Source: Candidatus Latescibacterota bacterium
GTDB lineage: Bacteria; Krumholzibacteriota; Krumholzibacteriia; Krumholzibacteriales; WJIX01
NCBI GenBank assembly: GCA_030643145.1
Contig: DAOWMJ010000002.1
Coordinates: 1 to 32,176 of the forward strand
DNA length: 32,176 bases
Reading direction: 5' to 3'
Shown here: piece after piece, positions 8,127 to 16,416 of the stretch
How positions within the stretch are numbered: position 1 is the stretch's first letter
How the letters are laid out: every line of letters starts with the position of its first letter
Position numbers and translations under genes: made by a program
The notes under the pieces: generated by a model
What the model was told of the DNA's origin: nothing
The model's input: only the letters and a program-made list of their open reading frames with translations
The model's database searches: none

Positions 8127-9611
8127 TTGAGTTCGCAATTCAATTGTCAATGGGGGGAGTTAGATCGGGAGGGCAGTAAGATAAATATTCAAGAAGAAAT
8201 TTATACTGTTTCTGAAATCAACGAAGCACTCAGACAAAATTTGGAGAGCGAGTTTCCTTCTGTAAACATCATAGGAGAAATAGCAAATTTCAAAGCGCAT
8301 TCTTCAGGTCATTTCTATTTTACACTTAGAGATGAAAGAAGTTTGATACGTGCTGTTCTGTTCAGAAATTATGTTAAAAATTTGTCTTTCGGTCCTGATG
8401 ATGGGATGATGGTATACGCACAAGGGCGCATAACTCATTTTTCACCCCAGGGAATGACTGAGCTGATCACATATTATATGGAACCCGCGGGGCGTGGCGA
8501 GCTTGAATTAAAGATGAGAAGACTTCTGGAAAAGTTTGAAAGAGAAGGGCTTCTTGACCCTGAAAAAAAGAGGCCAATACCAGAGTATCCGGAAAGAATA
8601 GCCATTATTACTTCAGCTACCGGTTCCGTTATAAAAGATATTACTGATACTCTTGGCAGAAGATGGCCTGTAGCCGAACTTATTCATATTCATACCGATG
8701 TTCAAGGATCAGGAGCGGTTAAATCCGTATCGGAAGCGTTTGATAAATTAAATGATATGGAGAACATAGATCTTGTTATATTGGCAAGGGGGGGTGGGAG
8801 TATTGAGGATTTGTGGACATTCAATACTGAAGCAGTAGCAATATCTGTAGCTAATTCAAAATATCCTGTGATTACCGGCATTGGACATGAAACAGACACA
8901 ACTGTAGCTGATTATGTTTCCGATTTGAGGGCCGCGACACCAACAGCAGCAGCTGAACTTTCGGTTCCCTCCATTCAAGATGTGGCGAATAGTATTGATA
9001 CGCGGATGGAGCAGCTTAGGAAGGGCTGTCTGCGGGAATCGCGAAGGAGAATTCAGCTAGTAGAGTATCTTTTGAGCAGTAATGTTTTTCCGGCGGTGAT
9101 TTATAAGCTTGAACGATCAGGGTTGATGCTCGATGATAAAATCGAGAGATTAGCGCAATGGTGGCCGTGGCATAGAAGGGAAAAGACAGACGATATATCG
9201 AAAGGGATTCAATCGATTGAAAGATCGATAGATAATAAAAACGGGTACCTCAGGAAAAGGTTGGGCGGTTTGGCAGAAGCGCTCTTTGCCCGGAATCCAA
9301 AAGTTTTTGTAAAGACTTCGTTGGAGACTCTGAAGAATTATTTGTATCTTATAAGAGCTAATACAGAAAGGGGACTAAATTATTCTATAAAGGAACTTGA
9401 TGGCAAGATTCGAGCCCTGAACACTCTTAACCCGGGGAATGTGTTGAAGAGGGGCTATGCCATATGCACCAAAAGCAACAGCAATGAAATAATAAAGAGT
9501 GTAACTGCTGTTAATGAGGGAGAAAGTGTTTTGGTTTATTTATACAGGGGGGGGATTGAATGTGAAGTTAAAGGAAAAAGAGGAGAGAGTAAATGGCTAA
9601 AAAACCATTAA
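8127..9611 (+). CDS. xseA: Exodeoxyribonuclease VII large subunit
   Basis: XseA is the catalytic subunit of ExoVII, which degrades single-stranded DNA into oligonucleotides. An N-terminal OB fold (YTVSEINEALRQ, GEIANFKAHSSGHFYFTL) leads to the catalytic domain with ARGGGSIEDLWTFN and GHETDTTVADYVSDLRAATP. A long coiled coil and the terminal LKRGYAIC complete it. The start is uncertain. The only standard in-frame start before YTVSE is TTG at 8127, which has no evident Shine-Dalgarno and adds about 18 unusual residues. A strong GGGAGGG at 8167-8173 instead sits 7 bases before an in-frame ATA at 8181, which would give an N-terminus of normal length. The 3' end overlaps xseB by 19 bases. Confidence 0.93.
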   Translation: MSSQFNCQWGELDREGSKINIQEEIYTVSEINEALRQNLESEFPSVNIIGEIANFKAHSSGHFYFTLRDERSLIRAVLFRNYVKNLSFGPDDGMMVYAQGRITHFSPQGMTELITYYMEPAGRGELELKMRRLLEKFEREGLLDPEKKRPIPEYPERIAIITSATGSVIKDITDTLGRRWPVAELIHIHTDVQGSGAVKSVSEAFDKLNDMENIDLVILARGGGSIEDLWTFNTEAVAISVANSKYPVITGIGHETDTTVADYVSDLRAATPTAAAELSVPSIQDVANSIDTRMEQLRKGCLRESRRRIQLVEYLLSSNVFPAVIYKLERSGLMLDDKIERLAQWWPWHRREKTDDISKGIQSIERSIDNKNGYLRKRLGGLAEALFARNPKVFVKTSLETLKNYLYLIRANTERGLNYSIKELDGKIRALNTLNPGNVLKRGYAICTKSNSNEIIKSVTAVNEGESVLVYLYRGGIECEVKGKRGESKWLKNH

Positions 9612-9820
9612 ATTTTGAAAATTCTATGGAAAGGCTGGAAGATATAGTACGAAAACTTGAGGACGAGAGTATACCTCTTGAAGATAGTATAAGACTGTAC
9701 GAGGAAGGGATTAAGATAGGCAAGAAATGCAGAAATATTCTTGATCAAGCCGATCGGAAAATCAAACAACTTTCAAAACCTGATTCACATAATTCGAAAA
9801 AAGATGTGATTGATGAATAG
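9593..9820 (+). CDS. xseB: Exodeoxyribonuclease VII small subunit
   Basis: This is the small helical-hairpin subunit that coats the XseA coiled coil in ExoVII. The 75-residue protein has the family signature FENSMERLEDIVRKLEDE, then IPLEDSIRLYEEGIKIGKKC, and normal length. The ATG is inside the end of xseA, and a GGAGAG ribosome-binding site lies in xseA codons. The overlap indicates translational coupling and balanced subunit production. The end of xseB overlaps the next gene, ispA. Confidence 0.95.
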   Translation: MAKKPLNFENSMERLEDIVRKLEDESIPLEDSIRLYEEGIKIGKKCRNILDQADRKIKQLSKPDSHNSKKDVIDE

Positions 9821-10703
9821 AATAGATCCTGAATATGCACTGAGGCGCGATGTAAAAAGGATCAACGAGAAAATAAATAGTATTTTGCCACCGGATAACC
9901 AAAAACCAATTTCTCTTCATAGAGCAATGCGTCACTCGACCCTTAGTGGAGGCAAAAGAATCAGAGGACTTTTATGCCTCTGGTCACATGAGGTAAATGG
10001 GCAAAGATATCCAGCTTCGGCTTTGAAAGCAGCGTGTGCGATTGAATTATTACACACGTATACCTTAATTCATGATGATTTGCCAAGCCTGGATGATGAT
10101 GACATTAGAAGGGGTAAACCTTCATGTCATATTAAATACGGACCGGCTGTAGCTATTCTAGCAGGTGATGCCCTTCAGACTCTTGCTTTTGAAACACTTG
10201 TTGGCTGTGAGGAAGCGCCTTATGAAAATATCATTCGCGCGGCAAGGATCCTTTCCCGATCAGCAGGTTCTTACCATCTTGTCGGTGGGCAGGTCGCTGA
10301 CATAGAGAGTGAAGGGGCTTCTCTTTCACCCGAAAAAGTTGAATTTATTCATTCCAACAAAACTGCAGAATTAATTGCCGCATCACTTTCAATAGGAGCC
10401 ATTTTATCGGAGGGGGAAGGTGAAAAAAGAAAGAAGATGTACCAAATAGGGAAAAAGATTGGTTTGGCCTTTCAAATAGTTGATGATCTAATTGATCTTG
10501 AAGGAGATGCCGAAATTGTTGGAAAGGCTTTGAGGAAAGACGCGCAAAAAGGAAAAGTTACATATCCCGCGGTTTATGGAATTGAAGGGTCAAAAAGGCA
10601 GGCGAGGAAACTTGTTCGCGAAGCAATTAATGGGCTTAAAAATTACTCCGATACAGTTAAACTGGAATTTCTTTTTAATCGGATTTTGAAACGGATTAGG
10701 TAA
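9813..10703 (+). CDS. ispA: Short-chain polyprenyl diphosphate synthase (farnesyl/geranylgeranyl type)
   Basis: This soluble prenyltransferase condenses IPP with allylic diphosphates to give FPP (or GGPP), the precursor of undecaprenyl phosphate and quinone tails. The 296 residues contain GGKRIRGLL, the first aspartate-rich motif in HDDLPSLDDDD (about residues 88-98), GGQVADIESEG, KTAELI, and a second aspartate motif in QIVDDLIDLEGD (DDLID in place of the usual DD-x-x-D arrangement). The D-D-x4-D spacing of the first motif is the bacterial IspA type. I use the ATG at 9813 rather than the in-frame TTG at 9810; it overlaps xseB by 8 bases. The xseB-ispA-dxs order is common in bacteria. Product chain length cannot be read off the sequence. 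Confidence 0.93.
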   Translation: MNRIDPEYALRRDVKRINEKINSILPPDNQKPISLHRAMRHSTLSGGKRIRGLLCLWSHEVNGQRYPASALKAACAIELLHTYTLIHDDLPSLDDDDIRRGKPSCHIKYGPAVAILAGDALQTLAFETLVGCEEAPYENIIRAARILSRSAGSYHLVGGQVADIESEGASLSPEKVEFIHSNKTAELIAASLSIGAILSEGEGEKRKKMYQIGKKIGLAFQIVDDLIDLEGDAEIVGKALRKDAQKGKVTYPAVYGIEGSKRQARKLVREAINGLKNYSDTVKLEFLFNRILKRIR

Positions 10704-10704
10704 C

Positions 10705-11145
10705 ATGATAAGAACGCTTCTTTACAGGTACACTTTCCTGGTCCCAATACTGGTTGGTTTGCTGGTTCAAATTCTTAAAGTGTTTGTTTATTCCTTCGTA
10801 AACATGAAAATTGATTATGGCAGGATATTGAATGCTAATGGTATGCCAAATTTGAATTCAGCCGTGTTTGGTTCGCTATCGATGAGTATAGGAATAAAAT
10901 ACGGTTATTCAACTTTACTATTTTCTGTGGTAACAGCCTATAGTATGATAATTATGCACGATACAATTAGATTGAAAAGAGAAAAAGAGAAACAAACAAA
11001 TCTAATCAATTTAATTATTGCGAACGTGAATGAATTCAGAAACGTTAGAGAAGGGAAAGCAAGAAGGGTCTTGCAAATACGAATATTTGATATAGCCGCG
11101 GGAGCTATATTGGGTGTATTGATTACATACCTTTTGGTTTATTAA
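10705..11145 (+). CDS. Degenerate divergent-PAP2 (DUF212/YuiD-like) membrane protein
   Basis: This 146-residue integral membrane protein has hydrophobic segments at about 10-30, 54-80 and 125-145. Its layout and the pieces NGMPNLNSAV (45-54) and MIIMHDTIRLKREKEKQTNLIN match the divergent PAP2 family, where the first motif is normally GGMPSSHSA. Here the conserved Ser-Ser-His is Asn-Leu-Asn, so the histidine is lost. The usual GHTP-x-E-V segment near the C-terminus is also unrecognisable. Family members are thought to act on lipid or isoprenoid phosphates, and its place between ispA and dxs fits such a role. With the motif lost it may be non-catalytic. The ATG starts one base after ispA. Confidence 0.72.
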   Translation: MIRTLLYRYTFLVPILVGLLVQILKVFVYSFVNMKIDYGRILNANGMPNLNSAVFGSLSMSIGIKYGYSTLLFSVVTAYSMIIMHDTIRLKREKEKQTNLINLIIANVNEFRNVREGKARRVLQIRIFDIAAGAILGVLITYLLVY

Positions 11146-11165
11146 CACAGGAGGCTGATTTATTA

Positions 11166-13037
11166 ATGCTGGAAAATATTAACAGTCCTTTAGACATAAA
11201 AAAATATTCAATACCTGAATTGAAAAATTTAAGTGATGAGCTAAGAAAATATATAATTGAAATAGTATCGAAGAGGGGCGGGCATCTTGCTTCGAGCCTG
11301 GGATGTGTGGAAATTATCATAGCACTGCATTATGTATTTGACGCTCCAAAGGATAAGATTATCTGGGATGTCGGTCATCAAGCATACGCGCACAAAATAA
11401 TCACAGGACGGAGGGAAGCTTTCAGGAAGCTTCGTAAATATGAAGGAATAAGCGGATTTCCGAACATCTTTGAAAGTGAATACGATACATTCGGAGTCGG
11501 CCATGCGGGTACCGCTATATCAGCCGCTCTTGGTTTCGCTGTGGGCAGGGATATTAAGGGGGATGATAATTTTGTTATCAGTGTTGTTGGTGACGGAGCA
11601 ATATCATCCGGGTTAGCTTTCGAGGGAATCAATCAAACGGGACACCTAGGGAAAAACAAATTTGTTATTGTATTAAATGATAATGAAATGTCTATATCGA
11701 GGAATGTTGGAGCATTGGCGAAATACCTAACAAAAATTACAACCGGACAGTTGTATCTTCAGATTGAGAAGGATGTTTGGGAACTTATGGGCAAGATTCC
11801 AACTTTGGGTGGAAAAGCTCAGAAAATTGCCGGTAAGATAAAGGAAAGTATCAAAAATCTAATTGTGCCGAATATGTTTTTTGAAGATCTGGGGTTTAAT
11901 TATTTCGGCCCCATTGATGGCCATGATTTATATCAATTGATAAATACATTTTCAAAGATAAGAAATATAAAGGGACCCGTTTTTATACATGCCGTTACAA
12001 AAAAGGGTAAAGGGTATTCCTACGCTGAGGAAAACGCGGAGAAATTTCACGGTGTCGGAGAATTTTATAAGGCTACTGGGGGATCGAAGGCAAAATCAGA
12101 AAAGAAAAAGTACAGTGACGTTTTTGGAGATACCATTATAGATATTGCAAGAAAGGATGGAAAAGTAGTAGTAATTACCGCTGCCATGAAACAGGGCACG
12201 GGACTCGTGAATTTTGCTGAAGAGTTTCCTGACAGGTTCTTTGATGTTGGTATATGCGAACAGCACGCGGTCACATTTGCTGCCGGCTTGGCTAGAGAAG
12301 GATTCAAACCTTTTGTAGATATCTATTCCACATTTCTTCAAAGAAGCCTTGATCAAATAATTCATGATGTCGCTTTGCAGAAATTACCGGTACGGTTCTT
12401 ATTGGACAGAGCTGGGATTGTGGGTGAGGATGGTCCAACTCATCACGGCAATTTTGATCTTAGTTATCTGCGGATGATTCCAGGAATTGTTATTATGGCT
12501 TCTTCGGATGAAGAAGAAATGGGAAGGATGATTTATAATTTATATAATTTTGAAAATGGGCCGTCAGCGCTCCGTTTTCCCAGAGGAAGAGTTAAGGGTA
12601 TTGAGTTTTCTGAAAAAAAGGAAGCCCTGCAATTTGGAAAAGGAGTTTTGATAAAGAAGGGAAAAGACGCTTCAATTTTAGCGGTTGGAAGCATGGTTGA
12701 TGTCGCGATAAAAGCAGGTGCCCTTCTCCTGGAGAATGGTGTAGATACGACCGTGGCAAACGCGAGGTTTGTTAAACCGATTGACAGGAATTTGATAGCT
12801 GAATGTTGTGAAGGAGGCGCACCGATATTCACTATTGAGGAAAATGCGGTTATTGGAGGTTTTGGAGATGCGGTATCTGAGGTCTTATCTGAATACGGAT
12901 TGAGAAATCTTCATCGAAGGATCGGGATACCGGATAATTTTGTTCCTCATGGGAAAAGGGATGAATTACTTGCCTCTATTAATTTAACCCCGGAAGGCGT
13001 GGCAACTGACGTACAATTATTTTTGAAAAAGAGCTAA
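11166..13037 (+). CDS. dxs: 1-deoxy-D-xylulose-5-phosphate synthase
   Basis: DXS is the thiamine-diphosphate enzyme that condenses pyruvate and glyceraldehyde 3-phosphate, the first step of the MEP isoprenoid pathway. The 623-residue protein is full length. It shows IIWDVGHQAYAHKIITGRR, the ThDP/Mg motif VVGDGAISSGLAFEGIN, the domain boundary around FHGVGEF, and CEQHAVTFAAGLA with the conserved ThDP-activating Glu. The later motifs DIYSTFLQRSLDQIIHDV and GEDGPTHHG are also present. A clear AGGAGG lies at 11149-11154, about 11 bases before the ATG. It sits with ispA in an isoprenoid cluster that feeds the undecaprenyl carrier used by the sugar transferase farther on. Confidence 0.97.
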   Translation: MLENINSPLDIKKYSIPELKNLSDELRKYIIEIVSKRGGHLASSLGCVEIIIALHYVFDAPKDKIIWDVGHQAYAHKIITGRREAFRKLRKYEGISGFPNIFESEYDTFGVGHAGTAISAALGFAVGRDIKGDDNFVISVVGDGAISSGLAFEGINQTGHLGKNKFVIVLNDNEMSISRNVGALAKYLTKITTGQLYLQIEKDVWELMGKIPTLGGKAQKIAGKIKESIKNLIVPNMFFEDLGFNYFGPIDGHDLYQLINTFSKIRNIKGPVFIHAVTKKGKGYSYAEENAEKFHGVGEFYKATGGSKAKSEKKKYSDVFGDTIIDIARKDGKVVVITAAMKQGTGLVNFAEEFPDRFFDVGICEQHAVTFAAGLAREGFKPFVDIYSTFLQRSLDQIIHDVALQKLPVRFLLDRAGIVGEDGPTHHGNFDLSYLRMIPGIVIMASSDEEEMGRMIYNLYNFENGPSALRFPRGRVKGIEFSEKKEALQFGKGVLIKKGKDASILAVGSMVDVAIKAGALLLENGVDTTVANARFVKPIDRNLIAECCEGGAPIFTIEENAVIGGFGDAVSEVLSEYGLRNLHRRIGIPDNFVPHGKRDELLASINLTPEGVATDVQLFLKKS

Positions 13038-13063
13038 AAGTTTTACCTGGGAAGGTAGGAAAA

Positions 13064-13921
13064 ATGAAAATTGAGAAATTGGGAATCATTGCTAATATGA
13101 AGAAAAAAGCAATTAATTCCATTATTTCAGAAGCAATAGAGATTATCCCCGATAAGGTAGAACTATTTGGAAACAGAGCTCTTTCACAGCTTCCAGGTAA
13201 GGATAAGATAATGTTTTCGGAATCGTTCAAGGGTTGCGACGCAGTAGTTGCTTTTGGTGGAGACGGCACTATTCTGACGGCAGCTAGAATGATTGAGAAA
13301 GATGAAATCCCGCTTCTTGGAATAAAAATTCGGAGCTTGGGATTTCTTGCTGAGGATAATCTTGAAAGAGCACTAAACGCCCTTTTTAACGGAAGATGCG
13401 AGATACAGGAAAGAATGAGGCTTGAAGTAAAACATGGAAATACCGGAGGCAAAGATAAGGTTACAGCGCTAAATGATATTGTTATTCACGGTGTTGGATT
13501 ATCGAGGGTGTTGCATATCAAAATCAGTATTGGCGGCACTCTCCTTGGAGAATATTTGTCAGATGGGGTTATTATATCTACTCCGACAGGTTCGACGGCA
13601 TATTCTCTGGCAGCGGGTGGGCCGATCGTTACCCCAGTTGGAATGGAGGCTTTCGTAATTACACCTCTATGCCCACATTCCCTTTCGGTAAGACCGGTTG
13701 TTATTAGTGGGGAAGAATCTTTCAATGTGAAAGTTATTGAATCAGCCGAGAAGATTTTTATTACAATTGACGGGCAGGAAACACGTGAGCTTCGGGTAGG
13801 TGAAACACTAGATTTTTGTAGAAGCAAAAGAAATACAAAATTAATTGTGACTGAAAATTATAATTTCTATGGTCTCGTTCGGAGAAAGTTAAAATGGGGA
13901 GGGGTTTTAAGGAAGCGTTAA
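13064..13921 (+). CDS. nadK: NAD kinase
   Basis: NadK phosphorylates NAD to NADP in the cytoplasm and sets the NADPH pool. The 285 residues carry the catalytic GGDGT at 65-69 (VVAFGGDGTILTAAR). The NAD-binding TPTGSTAYSLAAGGPIV (about 172-188) and PLCPHSLSVRPVVI follow. Length and order are standard. The ATG follows GGAAGGTAGG at 13050-13059. It overlaps the recN frame by 28 bases when recN starts at 13894. The dxs-nadK-recN order recurs in many bacteria. Confidence 0.96.
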   Translation: MKIEKLGIIANMKKKAINSIISEAIEIIPDKVELFGNRALSQLPGKDKIMFSESFKGCDAVVAFGGDGTILTAARMIEKDEIPLLGIKIRSLGFLAEDNLERALNALFNGRCEIQERMRLEVKHGNTGGKDKVTALNDIVIHGVGLSRVLHIKISIGGTLLGEYLSDGVIISTPTGSTAYSLAAGGPIVTPVGMEAFVITPLCPHSLSVRPVVISGEESFNVKVIESAEKIFITIDGQETRELRVGETLDFCRSKRNTKLIVTENYNFYGLVRRKLKWGGVLRKR

Positions 13922-15639
13922 GCTTTATAATATTTAAAATGATTTGTGAATTAAGAATCAAGAATCTGGCTGTTGTTGAAGATACAGTCCTGAAATTAAG
14001 TGATGGATTGAATGTATTAACAGGATCAACAGGCGCCGGCAAGTCGATTATCTTAACTGCTGTTTCCTTGCTGTCAGGAAGCAGAGCCAGGAAAACTTTG
14101 ATTAGAAAAGGAGCCGAAGATTTACTTGTGGAGGGAACTTTCAAGATCCCAAAAGATTGGCCAATGAAGGATCTTCTTGGCATGGATAGCGATGATGACT
14201 TACTTCTAATTAGACGGCAAATTAGCGCGAAGGGGAAAAATCGCATCTGGATTAATGGTATTCTATCGGCAAATTCAACAGCAAAAAGAATAACCGGAAA
14301 GCTTTTTGAGCTTCATGGTCAACATAAACAGCAAGAACTTCTAAACCCCGATTCCCATATTGATTATTTTGATAACAGGGGTGATTATGATTGCCTGCTA
14401 AAAAATTGTGAGGAAAAGGTAAAAGAATTCAGGATATTTTATAACGGGTTGATGAAGTTGAAAGAAGAGGAGAATAGTAACAGGGAAAAGAAAGATTTTC
14501 TTGAGTATCAGTATAAAGAGTTGAAAAAATTAAATCTACTGCCTGGATTAAAGGATGTAATGAAGAAGAAGATTATTAAAGCTGAGAATATTCACAAATT
14601 TATGTCAGCTCTCCAAAAATCAAGAGATCTTCTTGAAAATTCAAATGAAAACGTAATTGATAATCTTGGAAGAATTTCTAAAGAACTCCAGAGCTTGTCG
14701 TCGATAGATAATAAATGGGGGAAAGCTGTCTCAAAAATTGAAGAAGTAGTATTAGAACTAAATGAGATCATAATGGAGATAGAACGTTCTCTAGAGGATA
14801 CCCCACTTGAATCTGAAGATATTGAAGCCCTGCAGGAAAGGATTGCGCTGATTCAAAGCGCTGAAAGGAAATATAACAGGAACTACGATGAATTAATTGA
14901 ATACAGAGACTACCTGAAAGTGACTTTAAAAAATTTAAAAGAAGGATCCGATGAAATCATAGAAAAGAGGTTAAAGTTAGAAGAGATTAAAAGTAAACTT
15001 ATTCCAATCCTGGAGGAAGTAAGCATCAAAAGGAAAAATAACGCTGACATACTCGATAGAGAAGTAACAGAGGAATTAAAACAACTTGGTATAAAAGGCG
15101 CGTTGTTTAATACAAAAATAAATCAAATGAGAATAAAATCTTTATATAGTGAGGATTATGAGTTAGATTTGCCACTGAAGGGGTGGGACAGTGTTGAGTT
15201 TATGTTAAGAACAAACATAGGAGAAGAGATACAGCCACTATGTGAGATAGTTTCGGGGGGGGAACTCTCAAGGGTAACTTTGGTTCTGAGAAGTTTGTTG
15301 GTCGAGAAAAAGAGTATTCCAACTCTGATATTTGATGAAATTGATGCCGGGCTTGGAGCAGATATCGGTAAAAAGGTATCTGAAAAAATGAAGAAACTTT
15401 CTAAATGCTACCAGCTTATTTGCATTACGCATCTTCCGCAGATAGCGGCAGGGGCGCAGCAACACATCGTGATTAAAAAGAATGTTAGAAAAGGAAGAAC
15501 AATTTCATCAGCATTTCAGATAAAAGGAAAGCAAAGGGTAGTTGAGATAGCAAGAATGCTCGGTGGAGAAGAGGGTTTAAGCTTTGAACTGGCATCGGAA
15601 CTTGTAAATGAAAAAAGCGCCCGTAGCTCAGCTGGATAG
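13894..15639 (+). CDS. recN: DNA repair protein RecN
   Basis: RecN is an SMC-like ATPase that gathers DNA ends at double-strand breaks. Walker A is GSTGAGKS at 44-51, with Ser where many homologues have Glu. A long coiled coil spans about 150-370. The C-terminal ATPase half has the signature SGGELSRVTLVL and Walker B LIFDEIDAGLGADIG. Two starts are possible. ATG 13894 has GGAGAAAG at a good distance and overlaps nadK. ATG 13939 gives the more typical start MICELRIKNLAVVED but lacks a nearby ribosome-binding site. The final residues (ARSSAG) are read from the tRNA-Arg gene at 15617, and the stop codon falls inside the tRNA D-arm. Confidence 0.95.
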   Translation: MGRGFKEALSFIIFKMICELRIKNLAVVEDTVLKLSDGLNVLTGSTGAGKSIILTAVSLLSGSRARKTLIRKGAEDLLVEGTFKIPKDWPMKDLLGMDSDDDLLLIRRQISAKGKNRIWINGILSANSTAKRITGKLFELHGQHKQQELLNPDSHIDYFDNRGDYDCLLKNCEEKVKEFRIFYNGLMKLKEEENSNREKKDFLEYQYKELKKLNLLPGLKDVMKKKIIKAENIHKFMSALQKSRDLLENSNENVIDNLGRISKELQSLSSIDNKWGKAVSKIEEVVLELNEIIMEIERSLEDTPLESEDIEALQERIALIQSAERKYNRNYDELIEYRDYLKVTLKNLKEGSDEIIEKRLKLEEIKSKLIPILEEVSIKRKNNADILDREVTEELKQLGIKGALFNTKINQMRIKSLYSEDYELDLPLKGWDSVEFMLRTNIGEEIQPLCEIVSGGELSRVTLVLRSLLVEKKSIPTLIFDEIDAGLGADIGKKVSEKMKKLSKCYQLICITHLPQIAAGAQQHIVIKKNVRKGRTISSAFQIKGKQRVVEIARMLGGEEGLSFELASELVNEKSARSSAG

Positions 15640-15690
15640 AGCACCGGCCTCCGGAGCCGGGTGTCAGAGGTTCGAATCCTCCCGGGCGCG
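15617..15690 (+). tRNA. tRNA-Arg (anticodon CCG)
   Basis: This 74-nt cloverleaf fits a tRNA. The acceptor GCGCCCG (15617-15623) pairs fully with CGGGCGC (15683-15689), with discriminator G at 15690. The D arm is GCTC/GAGC. The anticodon stem is CCGGC/GCCGG with loop CTCCGGA, giving CCG, which reads CGG. The T loop is TTCGAAT. The T stem has one A-C mismatch at its base (15666 with 15682). No CCA is encoded, so a CCA-adding enzyme is required. Its first 23 bases overlap the 3' end of recN. Confidence 0.96.
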
Positions 15691-15773
15691 AAAATCTCAA
15701 TGTTCTTTTGCACTATTACGGCACGAAGGATGATTGTTGTGGAGAGGGTGGACACTGACAAGGGATCGGAACG

Positions 15774-15980
15774 ATGCCATTCTTAAGGATATTTTTTACT
15801 TTTATGATTTTGTATTTCTTTTTCAAATCCCTGAGGAATTTGTTTAAGCCAAATATCAAAAAATCGGAACAATGGGGAAAAAAGAAGAGTAAAAATAGTA
15901 CCGGTTACTATAATGACATGACTGATCAGAAGATCGAAGATGTAGAATATGAAGACGTTGAAACGGAGAACGGCAAATGA
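15774..15980 (+). CDS. Small single-pass membrane protein with acidic tail (DUF4834-like)
   Basis: This 68-residue protein has an aromatic-rich N-terminal helix (about 3-22, FLRIFFTFMILYFFFK), a basic juxtamembrane stretch and a C-terminal acidic tail, KIEDVEYEDVE. The arrangement of a short N-terminal membrane anchor with an 'IED-x-E-[YF]-E-[DE]' tail resembles the DUF4834 type of small proteins seen in FCB-group bacteria. I infer this from pattern only. The function is unknown. The ATG follows GGGATCGGAACG. Its TGA overlaps the ATG of the next membrane-protein gene (ATGA), so the two are probably coupled and may work together. Confidence 0.65.
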   Translation: MPFLRIFFTFMILYFFFKSLRNLFKPNIKKSEQWGKKKSKNSTGYYNDMTDQKIEDVEYEDVETENGK

Positions 15981-16282
15981 TAATGAGAATAAGACAACCC
16001 AATAGAAGACGATTCAAGTCTAAAGTATTAGAGAAAAGAAAAAGAGAAAGGGAAATTTATTATTCAACATTTTCCGTATTAATTGTAAAAATCATTCTTA
16101 TAGTATTTTTGACTATTTTGCTGTTTGTATCATTCAGAGTATTTTATTACAAATTTCAGGGAAGCCCCTTCATGATAAGATACATGGTTCCGGGATTGGT
16201 GATTATTTTTATAATATGGATGTTATACTCTATCTTTAATAATATAAAGGCGATACGAGAATCATATAAGCCGAAACGATAG
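15977..16282 (+). CDS. Small two-helix membrane protein, function unknown
   Basis: I do not recognise this 101-residue protein. It begins with a very basic cytoplasmic segment (RIRQPNRRRFKSKVLEKRKR), then has hydrophobic helices at about 34-55 and 69-88 and ends in a basic tail. By the positive-inside rule both termini should be cytoplasmic. The start overlaps the stop of the previous small membrane gene by four bases (ATGA), so it is almost certainly real and cotranslated. It precedes a 134-base gap that holds a sigma-54 promoter, so it likely ends the transcript that began upstream. Confidence 0.68.
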   Translation: MIMRIRQPNRRRFKSKVLEKRKREREIYYSTFSVLIVKIILIVFLTILLFVSFRVFYYKFQGSPFMIRYMVPGLVIIFIIWMLYSIFNNIKAIRESYKPKR

Positions 16283-16358
16283 ATTCCATTCTGCTCATTT
16301 CTATCCTGACATTTCTCCTGTTTATAAACGGTTTTAAATACTCTTTTCTATTTAACAA

Positions 16359-16373
16359 TGGCACAGCTTTTGC
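16359..16373 (+). promoter_or_regulatory. Sigma-54 (RpoN) promoter, -24/-12 type
   Basis: The 15-mer TGGCACAGCTTTTGC matches the sigma-54 core exactly: TGGCAC, a 5-base spacer and TTGC, with the invariant GG and GC exactly 10 bases apart. Transcription would start about 12 bases after the GC (near 16385), roughly 32 bases before the GTG of the GGDEF gene. Upstream there is a perfect 10-bp palindrome GTTTATAAAC (16320-16329). CATTTCT repeats begin at 16296 and 16310, and a related CATTCTG begins at 16287. These are possible activator sites. An NtrC-type activator is encoded at 27826-29238. Confidence 0.8.
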
Positions 16374-16416
16374 GACCTGTTCAGTAAGAAAAATATATTA
16401 ATCCGAAGGATTTATT

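Noticed and set aside
12979..13452. 157-codon antisense frame over nadK.
   Set aside because: It is a shadow of nadK; the sense strand has all catalytic motifs and the antisense protein is low-complexity and Ser/Pro-rich.
13761..14246. 161-codon antisense frame spanning the nadK-recN junction.
   Set aside because: It covers two firm genes on the other strand and has no start context or motif.
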